This document shows positions 11,880 to 22,965 of a DNA stretch of 64,000 bases, piece by piece. The DNA lies in NCBI RefSeq assembly GCF_032854445.1, contig NC_088302.1:8243338-8307337 (forward strand), given 5' to 3'. Source of the stretch: Liolophura sinensis. Lineage: Eukaryota > Mollusca > Polyplacophora > Chitonida > Chitonidae. The position numbers and the translations under genes were made by a program. Under the pieces are notes generated by a model. It was not told where the DNA came from. It saw nothing but the letters and a program-made list of their open reading frames with translations, and searched no databases. How positions within the stretch are numbered: the first letter of the stretch is position 1; the number at the start of each line of letters is the position of its first letter.

Positions 11880-12455
11880 TGGTCATTAAATTAAACTGTA
11901 CGAGAAACCAACGGTAAACTGACTGATTGGTGTGGGGTAAATAAATAAACTTGACTATAGCAGAAAAACAGATGATGCAAATTCAAAAAATATATAAGTA
12001 AAGGGTTTGGAATAGATGAACTCGTAACTTTTTCTTGACTATTATACGCCTCTCTTATGTTCGCAAGGTCATCGTCAACCAAGTGATTGGAAAACCAAAG
12101 GTACCTACACGAAACCATGTTGATTGTTAAGGAATCTATGCGTTGAAACAGACATTCGTATTCCAGGCCCCAACCAAGACGGATTTTTGGGGTCAATGAT
12201 CAACGTTTACAAAAACCACCCAAGAACTAAAAAAGTATATAAATACGAAATGGGATAAAATCATGCAAAGATAAGCATTCAACAGAATTCAATGATGTTG
12301 GAAAGACGCAGGCACAGTGTAGTTTGAATTGTAAGGCAACTTGACTTTCGTTACCTCAAAGCGGCTGTGATACCTTGGTAACTGTCCTTGGTGATCTTAA
12401 CTCATGTGCATATGAACGAGGCTGTTCCAGTATGTTCTGGGTGAGTGAGTGAAAT
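11880..12455 (+). repeat. partial copy of duplicated unit A
   Basis: Matches 13770-14230 in order: CAGACATTCGTATTCCAG, AGTATATAAA, TTCAATGATGTTGG, and a 30-bp block ending in ACGAGGCTGTTCCAGT at 12417-12432. It is a shorter, diverged relative of the left part of A and B. Similarity is moderate. Confidence 0.7.
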
Positions 12456-12541
12456 CAGAATTCAAATCGTCTACCATGCTGGTATATAAGTTGTCAATAA
12501 TCAAACTATGTATCTCAGTCTCACTTTGATTGCACCTGTTT

Positions 12542-12632
12542 ATATATCCAACTTGACGAATATATCCAACTTGACGAGTATATCCAACTTGACGAATATA
12601 TCCAACTTGACGAATATATCCAACTTGAGGAA
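12542..12632. repeat. 18-bp tandem repeat, five units
   Basis: Five near-identical copies of ATATATCCAACTTGACGA occur without spacers. Because 18 is a multiple of 3, a minus frame through them reads as repeated VGYIRQ; nothing suggests that frame is used. Confidence 0.95.
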
Positions 12633-12639
12633 TAATACT

Positions 12640-13185
12640 CATTTCAAAACTTAAGGAATTTGGAGTGAAAGTGTTTGATGGAATAACCTTGGTACACAAG
12701 TTTTTGCAGTACTCATTTGCGACGCTGTTTAAAATCGTCACATAAGACACAGGATCTAACAACTGCTACAAGGCGAGATATGTACACGCCATATGCAGGA
12801 CCCTTCGGCATTTTGCTGTCCAATTAAGGGTAATTTACAATATCAAATTGAAATCCTATGGTTTTAGGGCTCATTAGCCCAGTGTTATTTTGACTGCTGT
12901 TCTAGTTGATTTCCAGTCATGTTATAACACAGTAACTTCGCAATTGTCGATAGGTTGTCATCGTTGACGAATACTTTTATAACATATTTTTACAAATGTC
13001 TGAAATACATTTCCACGTATCGATAGAGTGCGTTGCATAGGATTCAAATGTTGGAACGAATTTAAAATATCCGGAATTTTTTTTAACATATCTGAATTTG
13101 CCTGGCACTTATCTTAGAAAACAATTTGTATGTCGAAACGGCTTTGTCTGTCAGGCGGAAATATGTCTTGCTAGAAGAGAGACAT
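12640..13185. other. intergenic DNA, no gene seen
   Basis: No recognisable gene or repeat in this interval. Confidence 0.5.
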
Positions 13186-13325
13186 CTTGTTGGCCTGGAA
13201 GACTATGTAGTGCCCATCAACGAACAAAGCCTACTCAAACAAAATACAGAGAAGTTCAGATCTAGTAATCATACTGATGGAATCTTTCCAATCTAAATTA
13301 GAGACAATTCTATTATCTTTACACA
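13186..13325 (+). repeat. short repeat left of unit A (LTR-like position)
   Basis: The block from TTGTTGGCCTGGAAGACTAT to TCCAATCTAAATTAGAG recurs at 19075-19207, right of unit A, and in shorter form at 29955-30060, right of unit B. The two copies around A are direct repeats about 5.9 kb apart. No TG...CA ends, primer-binding site or target duplication was identified, so calling it an LTR would be premature. Confidence 0.6.
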
Positions 13326-15187
13326 GTCTATCGGTGCATGCATCATACTCTCGTGAGAGGAATTGACCAGAACAGAGTTCAGAAATTAACAGAAAACAGA
13401 AATTAAATGAGATAAATGTATGACATTAGAAATGGATCTTCAACGGGGTCATTATAAATGAATACGTATCGACTGGTGCCAATGCCTGTTCGAATTGAAG
13501 GTGTCGGAGTGTTGGATTGTTTAACGTATCAAACACTCGTCTCTCTCGAGTGTTGGCATGTGGGAGATTAGACAGACAAGGGTGGATAGAATTTGAATAA
13601 GACATACGTTATTCTGGTGGAAGGCTAGTGGCCTCCAGCGGACACCATGTACGGCAACACGAGAGGGTTCCAACGAAGAATTAGCGCCCCGAAGGACTCG
13701 CAGAAAAGCGCTTTAACTTGCTAACATTTCAGAAAGACGATTTCGGATCACCAATAATGACTGAAATCCATTATTCCGCAGTCTGTAACATATATACCGT
13801 TCCAGGATATCAATGTATGGTAATGGGTCATATCCGTTACATACCAAATAAAAAAAGTATAATATTTCGCTCGAAGCAGACATTCGTATTCCAGCCGTCT
13901 ACCAAAATGGACGTTCCTGGTCAAAAAAGCAGTGCCAGTTCCACAGACGACGTTTAACAAAAACCAGCAAATAACTAGGAAAGTATATAAAGTACAAATT
14001 TAGGATGGAACCATGCAAGGGTAAGCAGTTGACAGTTTTCAATGATTTTGGAAAAAAACTCAAGGAACGTTGTATAGACAGTGTCCTTTGAAGTGGAAGG
14101 CAATTTGAAGATTTAATGCCTACCGTTACCGGAGACATAATCATCAAAGTGCCTGTGATAAGTTGCTGGCTGCCACTGGTAATCTTAACTCATGTACATA
14201 TAAACGAGGCTGTTCCAGTGAGAGATGTAACTTTTTAAATCCCGAAATAAATGCGGAACATTTTATGAATGATTAATGAACAACATCTTTATTAACTGAA
14301 CAAAAACTCCTCCAAATAAGGCTGGCTTTGTATCAGTCGTTGACATGTCTATACTATAATTTATCGTCCGACTCCGTTGACTTAGAGTTTTTATATGGTT
14401 ACCAGTAAAGTTTTGCACATGGTGGCTGATTAAAGAAAGAAAAAACAAAGAAAAAATTGAGAGCTATAAAATGTTTGTTCAGTACTTTATTTTTATTTCA
14501 CCATTGGTTGTGTTAACAGTAGCATGACCTATAGGCGTCTCTTTGTTGCATTGTAAAATGGGAATAATCTCAGCATTTTTTATCCTTGGGTGAGGTCAGT
14601 AACAGCAAACTATTAAATCGCTTAATTCCACATTTGAACAGGGGTTTCAAACGTAATTCTATTATAATCCAGGGTGAGATTTTCAGGTAACTACCCTGAT
14701 TTTTTCCCCGGAAAACGGCTTTACTATTATCTTATTAGCGTATCGTCGTTCAATCCTGAGGTAAGTGAACATGTCAAGGTCATTGAATGTTCTTGAATAC
14801 TTGTAAAAAAGCTGGTTCAAATAATTGAATCTGATTTCTTCACATGTTGTGCGCACAAATAGTGCTTTCTTCCCTTGTGGGACCAGATAACTCAGAATTA
14901 CTCTGTTTGGGACTGGGACTGTAATAAATGTGAAATTAACTAACTGTTGTTGCTGAAAATGTTGAAAAAATTGTTTACTCGAACCTTACTAAAACTGCCG
15001 TTTCGAATTCATCGATGAAGATATACTTTTATGTCAATTAAAATGTTCCAATTATCGGGTTGATCTTCGAACTACGATTTTCTATTCACTTAACGTGAAG
15101 CCTTCATGTACGAAGTCATGAAGTCGTGACCGTACGTTAACAATAGATGATAACAAACATCTTCAAACCTATCGAGAAAGGTCAATT

Positions 15188-15241
15188 GTGGTTTAGAATA
15201 TTTTTTTTTGATTGGTGTTTTACGCCGTGTGGTTTAGAATA
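15188..15241 (-). repeat. ultra-short SINE tail insertion with 13-bp target duplication
   Basis: Perfect 13-bp repeats GTGGTTTAGAATA at 15188-15200 and 15229-15241 flank 28 bp. Those 28 bp are a T run followed by GATTGGTGTTTTACGCCGT, the reverse complement of the SINE 3' tail. Unit B has an empty site at about 24804-24822. It reads as a severely 5'-truncated retroposition event. Confidence 0.9.
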
Positions 15242-16649
15242 CAGAGTAGGCTTTGACGTTCGAACCTCACTTATTCTTCATGAGGGATTTCTGCCCTGAA
15301 ATAAGCGGCCGATACCAGGAACTACCCGATATATCCACTAAAATCCGAGCATTGCTATTCCGACACTTATATTTTGCTCTTGACGTGTATTATATAATCA
15401 GTGGATTTGGTTTCATAGAAAATGTGTCATCAAGAGAAAAAGCACTAACATTTACAAATCAGGGCGAGGATAACGGGACATGTTCTGGGGCTGGACACAA
15501 TTTGGGGACGATGAATATAATCCAGGTTTGGATAACAGAAAAACCGCGACATTTTAACGCATAAAAATAATTGTTGGCCGGTAGAAATCGAACTAAGGTA
15601 GACAGTCCGTGTGTAGAGCATCGCCAGCATCTCCATACCGGAAGTCAATAGACCAAGGTCTCTAAAGAAATCTGGCACAAATAGTTCAAACGAGGGCAGT
15701 CATTAATGCGCATAATTTTACGCAAATAAAAACGCAAAAAAACCTAAAGCTTCTCATCGATTTTTTTTGTACAAAAACTGGCTTTTGTCATGGCATGTTT
15801 ACGCCTGGACTTTGATTATCCCCATTTATCATCTTTCAAATTTCAATCCACTAACATATTGTCTTTATTCATACAGCAGCCATGATGTTTTTACTTGGTG
15901 ATTGATAGGACATAACGATTCTGACAAAAATAAACAATCAAACAATAAAAATTGGCTAAATGCTTTTAGGCTGTGTTGACAGGCTGAATGGGTGTATCTC
16001 CTTCACTCTGGTTATGTTGGAATTTTGTTTGTGAATGATTTCAGTATTCCCGTAAATATTGAACCATATGCATGCTATAAGCCCAATAACTTTAGTTTAT
16101 ACTCCTCAGAAAACCAAACTTCTGCTTTTTGTTGAATAACTGTTCTTTATACGAAACTTTTTATTCATATTCCTAATACATTATTTCAGGGGGAAAATTG
16201 GAGGGACATATAGCCTTATCCAAAAGTAAAACGTAGTAATTTAATCTAGACATTTTTAACTGTGGGATGTGGCACATTACAAATTCCATATATTTGTGAA
16301 AAAAGATGATATTAATTTAGCACAGCGACTACTTTAGCTATAATGTTAGATTTCGGTGTACATACCAACGGGGAGTTTGAGGAGCTATAGTAGATCAACC
16401 AGTTGTGATGCATGTGTACCTTCAAGGCATCACTTAATCTTGTAAAACATGTGGAGATATCTAAATTGTGCACAATGCTATACCAGTGTAACACGCCTAG
16501 AGTTCTTGATGATATGGCGATAACATTCTATGATTTACAAAGATCATGGTTCTGGACATTGGACTAGGACATGTACACCAGACAAAGGAAGCATCATCGA
16601 TGCTGAACGATCAGACCGACACAATTCGTTGTTTTTTTTTAAAAAACAG

Positions 16650-16805
16650 GATTTCTATGACCAGTGACGGCTCATAAATTGCAACTGCAATTAACATCAC
16701 TTCATTTTTTTCACGTAATTATGCTTAAGCCATGGTGCGTGTAAATTGCTACTGTTTATGCATTTACAGCAAGAACAAAACCCTGACTGAGATGCGTCGT
16801 GTATT
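16650..16805 (-). repeat. dispersed repeat family 'GAGCAGCGACGAC', inverted piece
   Basis: GCTTAAGCCATGGTGCG, GTAAATTGCTACTG and AAAACCCTGACTGAG match the reverse complement of 10650-10745. The copy lies inside unit A between blocks that are adjacent in the ancestral order, so it was inserted after the duplication or lost from B. Confidence 0.7.
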
Positions 16806-17932
16806 TACTTCCGTCCCCAAGGAGATCATTAATTGATTGATAGATTGATTAACTGATTGACCAATATGTTCATTAACAATTCAGTTCCTTCTAACTTTTG
16901 ATGTTCTCAGTGAATAGCCCGGTTATTCACGGGACAGCTACTTGTATTTAAATCCGTCTTCCGGTCGTTGTAGGAACATTTGTTTATCGACTCCATCTCT
17001 GACCTAATGGTTAACTGTGTTGCTCACCCATATCGTTATATCTCTAATATGCCACCCATTCCACTGTCAAGAGAGGCGTCAATCTGTCAAACAAGATCGT
17101 AAATCCCATATTGTCTGCTCCATAAATTGTCTGTCTGGGCAGAATACATTCCAGGTGAATGTAAAATCAACGTTATAAATGACCATTTAACAGTCTTCTA
17201 ATGATTGCTCTCGGTCCCTAAAATGTTGATACTAACCAGCCTCGAAAATGACATCACAGTTTCTACGTCGACAATATTTCAACAATGAAAGGGCTGGCTG
17301 TGAACAAAGTAGACACAACTTACTTGATAACAGATGGTGAAGTGTTTTTATTTAACGTTCTGCCAAAAAGTACAGTTAAACGACTCCACTCAGGGTAGGT
17401 CTGGTGTCAATTTAGTTCACTTAGTCTGTTTATGACGATGTGGTCTCTAAATACGGCTAACTGGGATGGTGAAGAATGGTAATTGTCGACGGGATCGATT
17501 TCTATCACAGCGATTCTCTGATCTTCTCAGCGGGTTTCACACCATTGTCACCGTCCGTCCTTATTTCCCGGAATTGACCTTCCTTTAGGCTCGCTGTACG
17601 ACTTCTTCATCCGTCGTCTGTAATGGAACCGTTTAGCATAGAATTATATATTGCCTAAATAGCCACCATTGTAAGGTGTCCCATACAGTTGGACTACATC
17701 TTGCACTGCGAATAAATGAAGATAAATGTAAGAGATAGTGATCCAGTCGAATCAACGTAATCTTGTGCAACCTGCATACTACAACAGCAGACAATGTTGG
17801 AAACGTAGCAATTTGCCGAGATATACCGCTCTTATATTACAGAGTTGTATCCCTTTGTTCAAGAATGTATCAATTGTAGACGGCGTAAAATACCTCCATT
17901 ACCTGACTTCTTATTACTTCACCTGATCTAGA

Positions 17933-18157
17933 ATGTGGTGTCCAGTACCGTTAATCTCCGTTGCCCTGTTGTCGCTTTTCTTGACCGAAGCTTTTTTCAT
18001 TCAGTTTCCTTCACTGGAATTGTGTGAACTGCAAGGAAAGCGAAATCGCTCGTGCATTCTCCTTTCAGAGCCATTACAATGCCCATGCCAGAAAACTGCA
18101 CTTTCCTTCTGTCTGATTAAAAGTGCTTTTTTTCACGACAGATTCATTTTGTTTTAA
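17933..18157 (+). CDS. candidate small secreted-protein frame (74 codons), unproven
   Basis: The frame starts MWCPVPLISVALLSLFLTEA, which looks like a signal peptide: a short N region and a leucine/valine/alanine-rich core. A tail of about 50 residues follows with five cysteines in the stretch LCELQGKRNRSC...CPCQ...FC. The matching place in unit B (from 28238) keeps the start and hydrophobic core, but an extra base in LLSLF and a stop further on break the frame. In unit C the segment is deleted. No related protein is recognised and no splice sites or promoter were established. It may be a chance frame or the first exon of a lost gene. Only the sequence features are seen; secretion is inference. 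Confidence 0.2.
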   Translation: MWCPVPLISVALLSLFLTEAFFIQFPSLELCELQGKRNRSCILLSEPLQCPCQKTALSFCLIKSAFFHDRFILF

Positions 18158-18229
18158 GGCCAGATTTCAGATACTATGAATAGCATATGTGTGTGAAAAC
18201 GAGACCCTCATAATTTAAAAAGGGATTTA

Positions 18230-18329
18230 TTAATAGATATTAAGAACACGACTTGAGCAACAATGGTGGTGAAAGGGGCTTAACCATAGATCAGAATCGG
18301 GGTCGAGTGTCTGGACGTCAAATTCCAGG
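18230..18329 (-). other. possible terminal exon on the minus strand
   Basis: On the minus strand, CCGTCTGTCTTTTGCAG ends at 18330 like a splice acceptor. The following frame reads LEFDVQTLDPDSDLWLSP, runs on for about 14 more residues and stops at 18230-18232. The same frame is kept in unit B with small changes. The diverged unit C retains a CATTTTCAG and a frame starting LKFDF. No upstream exon or homologue is known to me, so this is a hypothesis only. Confidence 0.2.
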
Positions 18330-18535
18330 CTGCAAAAGACAGACGGTGAAATCCGAATAACCATCCTTCAGCAAAAAACATCCTAGGGCAATAAAATATG
18401 TTTACTCACAGTGTAGGCTATAGAAGTCAGAGGCAAAGAGATGATCGATAATGCCGCCCAGACGCAAATCCGCTATTTAATCAATGTCCCTTTCGGGAGC
18501 CAAATTCCAAGGTACGGCGTTATGAAATTGATGTC
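18250..18535. other. highly conserved block shared by units A and B
   Basis: About 285 bp differ from 28553-28840 at only about eight positions by my count (roughly 97 percent identity), while flanking parts of the same duplication look near 80 percent. Unit C holds a diverged inverted version at about 32222-32440. Plus frames are closed by stops. On the minus strand a pyrimidine-rich tract and CAG precede a short open stretch (see 18230-18329). It could be a constrained element, an exon, an RNA gene or a local gene-conversion tract; sequence alone does not decide. Confidence 0.7.
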
Positions 18536-19074
18536 AAAATTCTTCAGAGTTGCCTCTAACTCCAAATAGGGTGCTTAGTCATTAACTGTTTGAGGAGAAA
18601 GTGGTAGAAAATTGAACCGGTTTAGTTTTGACTTGTTAGCGTAAAATCCGAATTTTATATCAGACCAAGTGATTGCTGATGATGCATCAACAAACTGATC
18701 CAAAAAAATCTGAAGGTGGTTGGAGTGCCCCCTGACTGCGTTCTGGTCTTCAAGGTGCAGCAGTGCTATAACTTTATGGACAGTTTTTGGAATTATAACT
18801 GATTGGTGAAGAAGCCCTTTTCCCTTATGTCAAAAGGAAAGAAACACTATTAAATCAGTTATACCATTGTCTTATACTCTTTATGCCTTCAAGGTTTTTT
18901 TTAGGTAATCCGCTGTCTCAGTTCTGATCAACTTGGATATATTTTAAAAACTTGTTTGTTCACCTATTAATTATGAAATGAAATTGATCAGTATGTAAAA
19001 AATTACGTCGTGCTATCAATATTTTCAGACAAAGATTTTTCTTTTGTGTCTAATACTTTTCAACGCAGTGAGAC

Positions 19075-19207
19075 AACTTGTTGGCCTGGAAGACTATATA
19101 GTGCCGACCAGTGAATATAGCACACTCAAACAAGATACAGGGAAGTTCTTATCCGGGGAATCTATTAATCTAGTACTGATGGAATCATTCCAATCTAAAT
19201 TAGAGCC
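19075..19207 (+). repeat. short repeat right of unit A (LTR-like position)
   Basis: Direct-repeat partner of 13186-13325, with TTGTTGGCCTGGAAGACTAT, CACTCAAACAAGATACAG and TCCAATCTAAATTAGAG in the same order. In this copy one frame reads VGLEDYIVP...LMESFQSKLEP without a stop; the other copies carry small gaps that shift it. Confidence 0.6.
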
Positions 19208-19259
19208 CACTGTTAAGTGGTATGACCTTGAAACAGTCATTCTGTACATGTAATCATAC

Positions 19260-22200
19260 CTTTAAAAGGGGAATGGTCGAGAACAAACGTCAATGGTATT
19301 TCCATTCTACCTCTTCTCTCGGACAGACCTACCCTTTGCTTATAATGTTCTGCAAGATCCGGTCACGTGAAGCGTTGATGTGTCTTAAAAGAAGCACTGG
19401 CATGAACTATCAGATTAAATTGTTGACTGACGGCGATGTGTGAAATGACCGTTATGCGAGACTCGATACCAAGTCCCTAACGGGTCTTTCTGCATCAGTT
19501 ATACACGGTGCTCTGTGACTCATCTATATTGGACAAGAATTTGATTTTTTGTTATACTTCTGTTTAAAATTAAATAAAATATGACTGCGTTATACCTGGT
19601 GACCTGTGTCAATTTGTGACCATATTGTACCTTAAAATCTTTAGACACATCTGAAGAGCATGAAATGAAAATATTAACATCATCTTGGCTAATGCAATGT
19701 ATTTTAGATAGATGAACTAAAATTGTTTGATACAATCAACTATGACACCAAACTATGCGTGAGAAAAAAATCGTGGTAAACCATAAATTTTTATGAGTGT
19801 AATGGGCATATGGTGTGATTATGTCAGATACAGGCTATCGTAGGATGAAGCAAGTTACAAATGCTCCGAGTGGTTCCCATGGTTACACCTGGTACCTTGA
19901 GTTTCTACTTTTTCGAAATCTGTAGATTTTTCTGAGTACAGTCTCTAGCTATTATTTACTTTTTATACGCAATAGCTAACTGATGTTGTGCGCTGTTCCT
20001 GTGTTGTGTTGTTAAGCTGAACTGGTTGTAAAACTGTGATACCCATCATGCTCTGAGACTCTGGTTGATTGTATAAGCTGAAAAGTGTAAAAAAATCACT
20101 TTGGTACATCTGCAAATTATCTATGCATTAAGCATTGGAACTTAACAATAATTCATTTCTCTTAGTACAGAAGGTTCACTTTACTTCTGTTAGGTGCTAC
20201 ACAAGCCGTTTCAAAGCTCTGAGTGGTGGTGGTTCCCTTCCGAGATTACGGTGGGCAGTTTGTGCCATTACTGGGGGTAAGCATCATAACTTTGATATGT
20301 TGTTGTAGTAGAGAATACCGCCTAAGTACTGACAAACTCTTAACTTTGTCTTGTTTCATCTATAGTTCATAGTTCACGATGTACTTCAAACCCTATAATC
20401 TTTCGATGTGCATTGTTTAGTTACATAAGAAACCAAGAAATATCTTTCCTTGATGTGAACTTCTGAGAGCTTCTGCATGTGTAACTCTAAAGCCAAGTAC
20501 ATTTACTGCATGTATAGCTGTAAAGTGTGTTAGCGTTATCTCTTGCCATCCACACTCCTTTTTTTGTTAAGTGTAACAAACTCGTGATACTTTCACTTTG
20601 TTGTGTGTATTAGAAACAATCCATGATGAAATCGTGTATTTCACAGGATTTACGGGATAACGAGCGTTCCCCGTGGTGTTCGTCTTTAGAACCGTTAACC
20701 CCTGTGCTCCTTACATGGGAAAACGTATTGAATATATTACATACATAACGTATATACCGATGTAGTACATTTCATGTCATGCTTTCCAACGTGAATAACT
20801 TCTTTTTACAGATAGGTTATGAAATGGTATGTCAGTACAAAACGATGTCAGTGTGATGTCCGATGACATGACACTAGATACCCTTCACAACAGGTAGCTC
20901 AGGAAGGCCCAGGCTTTCATGATTGTTTTCTTAGAGTCCGAACGAGGTAGGCTTACTGGCCATCGATCGTTGTAGCATATAGAGAATTAATCTGAGAACG
21001 TATGATGGGGTACAGTTATCTGATTGAGCTGACTGAGAAATCCACTTTGTGGAAAGTTCCCTATGATACCGACTTTCATCTGTCGACCAACTCGGATAAC
21101 TTCGAATATTGATACACATAGATAGATGCAGAGTACGCTGCTTGACCAGCAATGAGAAAAGGTTAATCTTCCCATTAAAATAAGGGTAAGAAACGCGTGT
21201 CACTTTGAAGTTTAACATACCCTGCCTACAACAACAACATTTGCACCCACCTATCAAGCAGCTGTTTTGCGACATCTTCGCTCTTCGTGAGACCCCTTTC
21301 TTTCTGCAGTGTACTCTGCCGTTCAAAACTGACCACCAGTTACAACTCTAAACTTGGTTGTCATCCTGTCGAGCTCTTTTTACGCCTCTTTGGGGCCGAT
21401 CCTGCCACTATCGAGCCGTAAGTCATTCTTTTACGCTTGTAATCAGCCATGTTTGTTTACATATGAAGTTTACCGAGCGCTGTGGTCATGCTCCATTTCC
21501 AGACAACGCCTCATTCACTTCACGTACAATGCTGGGGGTGAGATTAACGAAAACCTCGTAACTTTTACTTCTTGAGAAAAATATCCGATACTCATGTCAT
21601 TCTGTAATGACGCAAAAATACTTAATATTTGAGCAACCATTTCACTTTAAAGTAACCATGGACAGTAGAGAAGACAGATCGGCCTGAGATCTTTATTTGT
21701 ACAGGTGCGACTAAAACCTCTATTGACACTAAAGCGATAACAGGGATTTTAGTATAGCTATTTGTTAACATCAAAATAACAAGATTCTGCAACTGAGGGG
21801 CACATAACACGCTTAATTTCTGCTGTCAAATCCTACTTGCCATGGGCACTCCATCAAACGCCTTTGTGCTAGGTTTCTGATGTTTTGCACTCAATACCAT
21901 AGTTATTTCATTTCGCACATACAGGTGAACATCGAAAATACCCAAGGGGTTGTTGTTTTTCCCATCAATGCGATGAGTTGCAGTCAAAGTGCGACCAAGA
22001 TTCATCTGTTTTGTGTTTAAGCTGTCCAGTATTTTCGACCTAGAAATCTGATTATAGGATTCCGCGCCTTGAATATCGAAAGGTCTTCCTGACATAACTG
22101 AAACTAATGCTCGAAGTTCTTTTACATGTAGCTATAGACATATTTTATACGTTTTCACTTTTATCGGGATTCTTTTCAATGGTTGAGATGCAAATGTGTC

Positions 22201-22550
22201 AAGTTGTTTATTTTTATTTAGAACGCTCTTGTTCGGATGACAGTGGCATATAAGAGGCAAGGATAATTTTCCAGCCGATCTTTCCCGAACCTTGATTTAC
22301 ATATTATTTGCATATGTTTGTTTCTACTATAGTGAACACCATTCAGTTACCCCGCATTGATCAGTTAGGTTGGATACGGTTTTTCGAATAAACCATTAAA
22401 AACAATACTGCTGCTTGCAATGAAACTTTCGCCCAAATGGAAGGACACACAGTTGAAAGGAAAGTGCTAATTACACACATCTCTGTGGGAATCTCCTGAC
22501 AAACACTATTTCCGGTTGACTGACGAAAGCCCAGAGAGTTACCTTCTGTT
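19260..22550. other. intergenic DNA between units A and B, no gene seen
   Basis: No recognisable protein. An RFX X-box-like word, GTTCCCATGGTTAC, lies at 19873-19886. A part near 22010-22190 resembles 30850-31000 (shared words TCCAGTATTTTCGACC and TACATGTAGCTATAGAC-like), so the duplication relationship may extend there. A 131-codon minus frame (20931-21326) and an 89-codon minus frame (21826-22095) show no domain that I can name. Confidence 0.5.
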
Positions 22551-22712
22551 TGTTTATTTATTTATTTATTTGATTGGTGTTTAACGCTGTACTCAAGAAT
22601 ATTTCACTTAAACGACGGAGGCCAGCAATATGGTGGGAGAAAACTGGGCAGAACCCAGAAGAAACCCACGATCATCCGCAGGTTGCCAGCAGACTTTCCC
22701 ACGTATGGCTGA
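22551..22712 (-). repeat. 5'-truncated SINE
   Basis: A TTTA run, then GATTGGTGTTTAACGCTGTA and the ATTTCACTTAAACGACGGAGG body. It continues through ACCCACGATCATCCGCAGGT to TTTCCCACGTATGG. The tRNA-like head is missing. Its truncated end touches the inverted-repeat arm at 22722-22965. Confidence 0.85.
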
Positions 22713-22721
22713 AGAAGAAGC

Positions 22722-22965
22722 AATACCGTCTGTTGGCTACCACCATAATGTCGTCATCGTTAACAGTGACTGCTTCTACCCTCTTGTTAAATGTTAAAGG
22801 TATAAGGACTCTAGCCGGAAATGTTGACACTCACAAGCGATGGCCTTCCGAACAGACAGATAGTTTCCGAGACAAGTATCAAGGCCGAGATGAACTAACA
22901 GCTTAATAATGACTGGTGATATTTGCACACCAGCCTCCTTGTCCTTACGAAGCTTCGTAACCCAA
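22722..22965 (-). repeat. second arm of the distant inverted repeat
   Basis: Reverse complement of 11140-11365. It abuts the SINE remnant at 22551-22712. Confidence 0.7.

Larger units (their letters stand above)
13395..19250 (+). repeat. segmental duplication, unit A
   Basis: Co-linear with unit B (23230-30060) through many landmarks. GTGTCGGAGTGTTGGATTGT is at 13500 and 23340. AACGAGGCTGTTCCAGTGAG at 14203 pairs with 23952. Matching blocks also lie at 15.0/24.6, 15.6/25.0, 16.3/25.7, 17.0/27.3, 17.75/28.05 and 18.25/28.55 kb. By eye, identity is about 75-85 percent in most of it, with many small indels, which points to an old duplication. One stretch (18250-18535) is far more alike. A has its own insertions: a 28-bp SINE tail at 15201-15228 and an inverted dispersed repeat at 16650-16805. 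The unit carries no recognisable transposase, reverse transcriptase or host gene. Confidence 0.85.

Noticed and set aside
20931-21326. A 131-codon minus frame with several cysteines.
   Set aside because: No motif or homologue recognised, no sister copy to test constraint, and codon content like chance frames.
21826-22095. An 89-codon minus frame (LGRTLTATHRIDGKNNNPLG) thought of as a retroviral-type protease piece.
   Set aside because: No DTG/DSG catalytic motif is visible and the diverged relative at 30.85 kb does not keep the frame.
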